This document shows, piece by piece, positions 60,687 to 64,000 of a stretch of DNA of 64,000 bases. Source of the stretch: Niebla homalea (lineage: Eukaryota; Ascomycota; Lecanoromycetes; Lecanorales; Ramalinaceae); NCBI GenBank assembly GCA_019925105.1, contig JAHGAU010000033.1, positions 434,001 to 498,000 of the forward strand, written 5' to 3'. The notes under the pieces are model-generated. The model was not told the origin of the DNA and searched no databases. It worked only from the letters and a program-made list of their open reading frames with translations. Position 1 is the first letter of the stretch. Each line of letters opens with the position of its first letter. Position numbers and translations under genes: made by a program.

Positions 60687-63600
60687 TTGATTGATTGATT
60701 GATTTATACTACGGGTCTAGCTAGGCTAATTCCGGCGTTCCTTAATACGCGGCCTTTTGGCCTTATTGGTAACCGTAAAAAACCTGATATTCATAACGTT
60801 AAGGTAAAAACCGGCGTTTATCAGGCCTTTACCCTTTATCCCCTAAAGTAGAGGATATTAACGGCCGTTTAAAAAGTAATAATCTATTTATATACTTCCT
60901 ATATTTTAATTCCCCCAAGAAAATCCGTAATATTATAACTATATCCTTATAAAAGCTATTTTTAAGTTTATTATTCTTCTATATCTTTATATATTTATAT
61001 TATCTTAATCTTATATAATATTTTTAAATATTTTTATTAATATTTACGTACTTAATATATACCCTTTTTATATTATTATTACCGTTAATTCCTTTAAAGA
61101 CTTTTAATAAGCGTTTATTATTATATCCTTATAATTATAAAAGATACTTTCCGGTTTATATAATTAATATAACCGGTTTCCGTTCTTCTTTTTCTTTTTT
61201 AACCGATAACGGGCCTTTTCCGTAAGGTTTTTAATAACCTTATTTATTTTTATAATAAAATTAAATTATAATAATAATCCGGTAAATATTATAAATTTAA
61301 TAATTACCCGGATACCTTACTTTATAAATAATATTTAACGGTAATTATAAATATTAACTTTTATAATAAGTCTTAATTTAATTTCCGTAAATAAAAGATA
61401 AAAAATAAGGATATATATAACGTTTTATTTTTTTTATCCGTATTTATATCCGGCGTTTATTTAACCTTTAATATATATAATAAATAGGAAATAAATTAAA
61501 TTATTTTTGCCCGTCCGGAGTTAAATCGTTAATACGTTATTACCCTTTTTTATAATATTATAATAACAGAAATATTTATTAATAATCTTTTTATTATTAA
61601 GAATTAAGTAATAATAACTTTAAAGTATAAAGTCTTTATACTTCCGTTAACGTTTAATTTACTTTATTATAGCTTATAAGGTAATCGTTATAGTTTTTAT
61701 TCTTTAAATCCTTTTAGTTTTGATTTTTCTTATACTTAACGGGAGTTTATACCCGTTTAAATTAACTTCCGGAATATTAATAAAATTGATTTCCTTTTCC
61801 GCTTATTCTTATTTTATCTTAATAGGAGGGGAAATAGGTATTTTTAGTTTATTTTTTTTAACTTTAAGCTTACTAAGATTCTAACGGATTTACCCGTTTC
61901 CTATTATCGTAATTAAGTATATATATCTTTTTAACCTTACTTAAGCGATTATTTAATTTAATGAAACCTTAATTAATAATATAAAGACCTTAAACTTTAA
62001 TACCGGAATAAAAATTACTTTATAAATACCGTTAATTACTTTTAGATACCGATTCTGGACTTTTTATAATATTTAAATAAACTCTTTTTTATATCCCGGA
62101 ATACCCTTAAGTATATATTAAATAACCGTAACGTATATTATAATTAGCTTTATTATAGCCTAATAAATAGTCCGGGTTTTCTATAACGTAATTCTTTATA
62201 TTAATATAATAAGATAAATAAGGTTTTTTTCTTATAAAGTTATTTTCTTTTAAATTTTTCTTATATAATCCTTTTAATTAAATTTTTTATTTACTTAAAG
62301 GTTAAAGATTTTAATATTAATATCCGGTTTTACCGTAATTTTACTTAAGTTTATTATAATTATTATATTATATAACCTTAAACTCTTAATTATATAGATA
62401 AATTTATACTTATATAGCGTAAATTAAGCCTTATAAATTCTCGCTTATTAAAAATAAACTTTATAAGTTTATTTTAGTTTTAAATAATTTATACGTATAA
62501 AGATATTATAAACTAAAAGGTAAATATTATTAATAAAGCCTTTAATTTAGATCTTTTATCTTAATTTAACGAGCTTTTTAATTAATAAACCGTTAAAAAA
62601 TAAAAATAATATAAGAGAAATAAACGATCTTTAAGGAATCCCCGTTATAATGGGCTTTATTAAACTTATTTTTTATCTTAAATTAATTAATATAGCTTAA
62701 TTGCTTAAGAAATTCTTTATTTATTTAATTAAAAAAAATAATATCCTTTTCTTTTTTAAGTTATATAATAATCTTTAATAGTTTACTTTATTAAAAATAT
62801 TTATAATATCGAGAAAAAGAAGACTTATAATATACTTCTTCCTGTAACCTTATATTGTATATATGCCGTCGATTAATCCTTTAAGGGCTATTTTTATTAA
62901 CCGATTTTTCTTTACTTTTATTTATTAATCGGGGAGAAGTCTATAATTCTTTATATAATTATTAAAGATCCTCGTTATTACCGTTTTTAAGGTTTTCCTT
63001 AACGTATATAAGAATATAATAAGTTTATAAGACTTTACCTTAAAATAATCCGGCTTAATAAGCTTTTTAAGGATAATTATCTTTATTTCCTTAAATTTAT
63101 ATAAATAATAATTAACGTTAAAATATGCTTAAAAAAGGTAAATAAAGACTTTTTTAAAAAGTAAAATTATTATTATTAAGAATCTATTAAGAATCTTATT
63201 TAATCCTAAGGCTTTATTTTTCTTTAATTTATTAATTGTTTTAATTATTATATCTTATATTATTACCTTACTTATTAATATAAGGTTAAAATATAAAACG
63301 CCGTTAATATTATTTAAGTTAACTTTTAACGGAAAGGGGAAAAATGCTTTTTTAAGGGTTTTAATTTTATTATTAAAGGTATTAATTAATATATTATCGG
63401 GTTTCTTAAGAAGCGGAAATTTAAAAATAAACTTTAATTTCTTACTTTATTCTTTATTATATTTTATTAACTTTTAAATATTATAAGGTATAACCGTTAA
63501 GTTATATATTATAAATTAAAAGTATATTTACTTAACCTTTTTAATAATCCTTTCTTTTTTTTCTTAAGTAACCCTTAATTAATTAAGTATTTTTTAATTC

Positions 63601-64000
63601 TTATACTTAAAAGTTTATTTAATTAATTTTTTCGTTTTTATAATCGTAATTATATATCCTTTATTTTAATAAATTTTAGCTTTTTAAGAGGGTTTTATTA
63701 TCGGGATAATCTTATTAATTATTTTATTTAATACTTTTATTATTTATTTTATAAAAAAATTAATCCGGTTTTTATTATTTAATTAAAAGAAATTTATAAA
63801 TTATATTATTATTTCCTCCGCTTTTATATAAACCTTTATTTCCTTAACCGTTTTTTACGTTTTTTTTACCGGTAATAATATAATTATATTAATGGTTTAA
63901 TCTAGGATTATCTATATCGGTATATAGTTTAAATTATATTTTAAGTTTTCTTATAACTTATATATTATAATTACGTTAATAATTTTTTTTATATTAAAGG
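60687..64000 (-). mobile_element. LINE-k: minus-strand LINE running off the window
   Basis: Begins with three TTGA repeats and the family 3' terminus at 60687, inserted into LINE-j, and continues uninterrupted to the window end. It contains the C-terminal zinc module (around 61190-61500), RT (around 62450-63450) and part of the endonuclease region (beyond about 63700). ORF1 lies outside. RIP-mutated, though a few TpG/CpA words remain. Confidence 0.9.

Overview
This window looks like a gene desert from a filamentous ascomycete (Pezizomycotina), built almost entirely of transposable elements. The sequence is extremely AT-rich. CpA and TpG are strongly depleted while TpA is abundant and CpG is retained, and former coding frames are full of TAA/TAG where CAA/CAG would be expected. 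That is the signature of repeat-induced point mutation (RIP). The elements are typical of ascomycete AT-rich compartments: Ty3/gypsy LTR retrotransposons, Tad1-like LINEs and short non-autonomous DNA elements. I found no intact host gene, tRNA, rRNA or CRISPR array. Every recognisable protein fragment belongs to a transposon and is broken. The species cannot be fixed from this window.

Layout. (1) 1-5402: unassigned RIP-degraded DNA; a LINE fragment lying between two TG...CA-bounded direct repeats (405-2239); a minus-strand helix-turn-helix-like transposase remnant; and GC-rich MITE A1 (4690-5243) with a 15-unit 11-bp minisatellite. (2) 5403-18909: gypsy-1, a complete minus-strand Ty3/gypsy element with LTRs, 5-bp TSD, RT, RNase H and integrase relics, split by full-length LINE-a (12609-18403). 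(3) 18910-20860: unassigned DNA with a 207-bp element (19093-19299) bounded by CTGTCAG/CTGACAG and TAA, and an old LINE 3' fragment. (4) About 20760-28440: gypsy-2, another minus-strand gypsy element with an intact YLDD RT motif, carrying MITE B1 and MITE B2, which is itself split by MITE A2. (5) 28441-56230: a stack of nested LINEs. LINE-b hosts LINE-c, which hosts LINE-d. LINE-f (minus) abuts the broken end of LINE-b and hosts LINE-g. Short 5'-truncated LINE pieces are inserted at 41850, 47502 and 54320. (6) 56231-57612: unassigned, very AT-rich. (7) 57613-64000: two minus-strand LINEs, LINE-j split by LINE-k. LINE-j also carries MITE A3 (59162-60015), whose core has been replaced by a 56-bp-arm hairpin and a hexanucleotide array.

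How it works together. The clear target-site duplications (8 bp for all MITEs, 10-12 bp for LINEs, 5 bp for gypsy-1) let the order of insertion be read directly: older retroelements were hit by later LINEs, most long copies were RIP-mutated, and GC-rich MITEs sit on top as islands with little RIP damage. The most interesting feature is the MITE system. Two families (A and B) share a core and an 8-bp TSD but carry different terminal and subterminal repeat sequences (GGGACGGGAT versus GGTACGGGA). One is nested in the other, one has an expanded subterminal repeat, and one has acquired a foreign core. Their transposase is not in this window.
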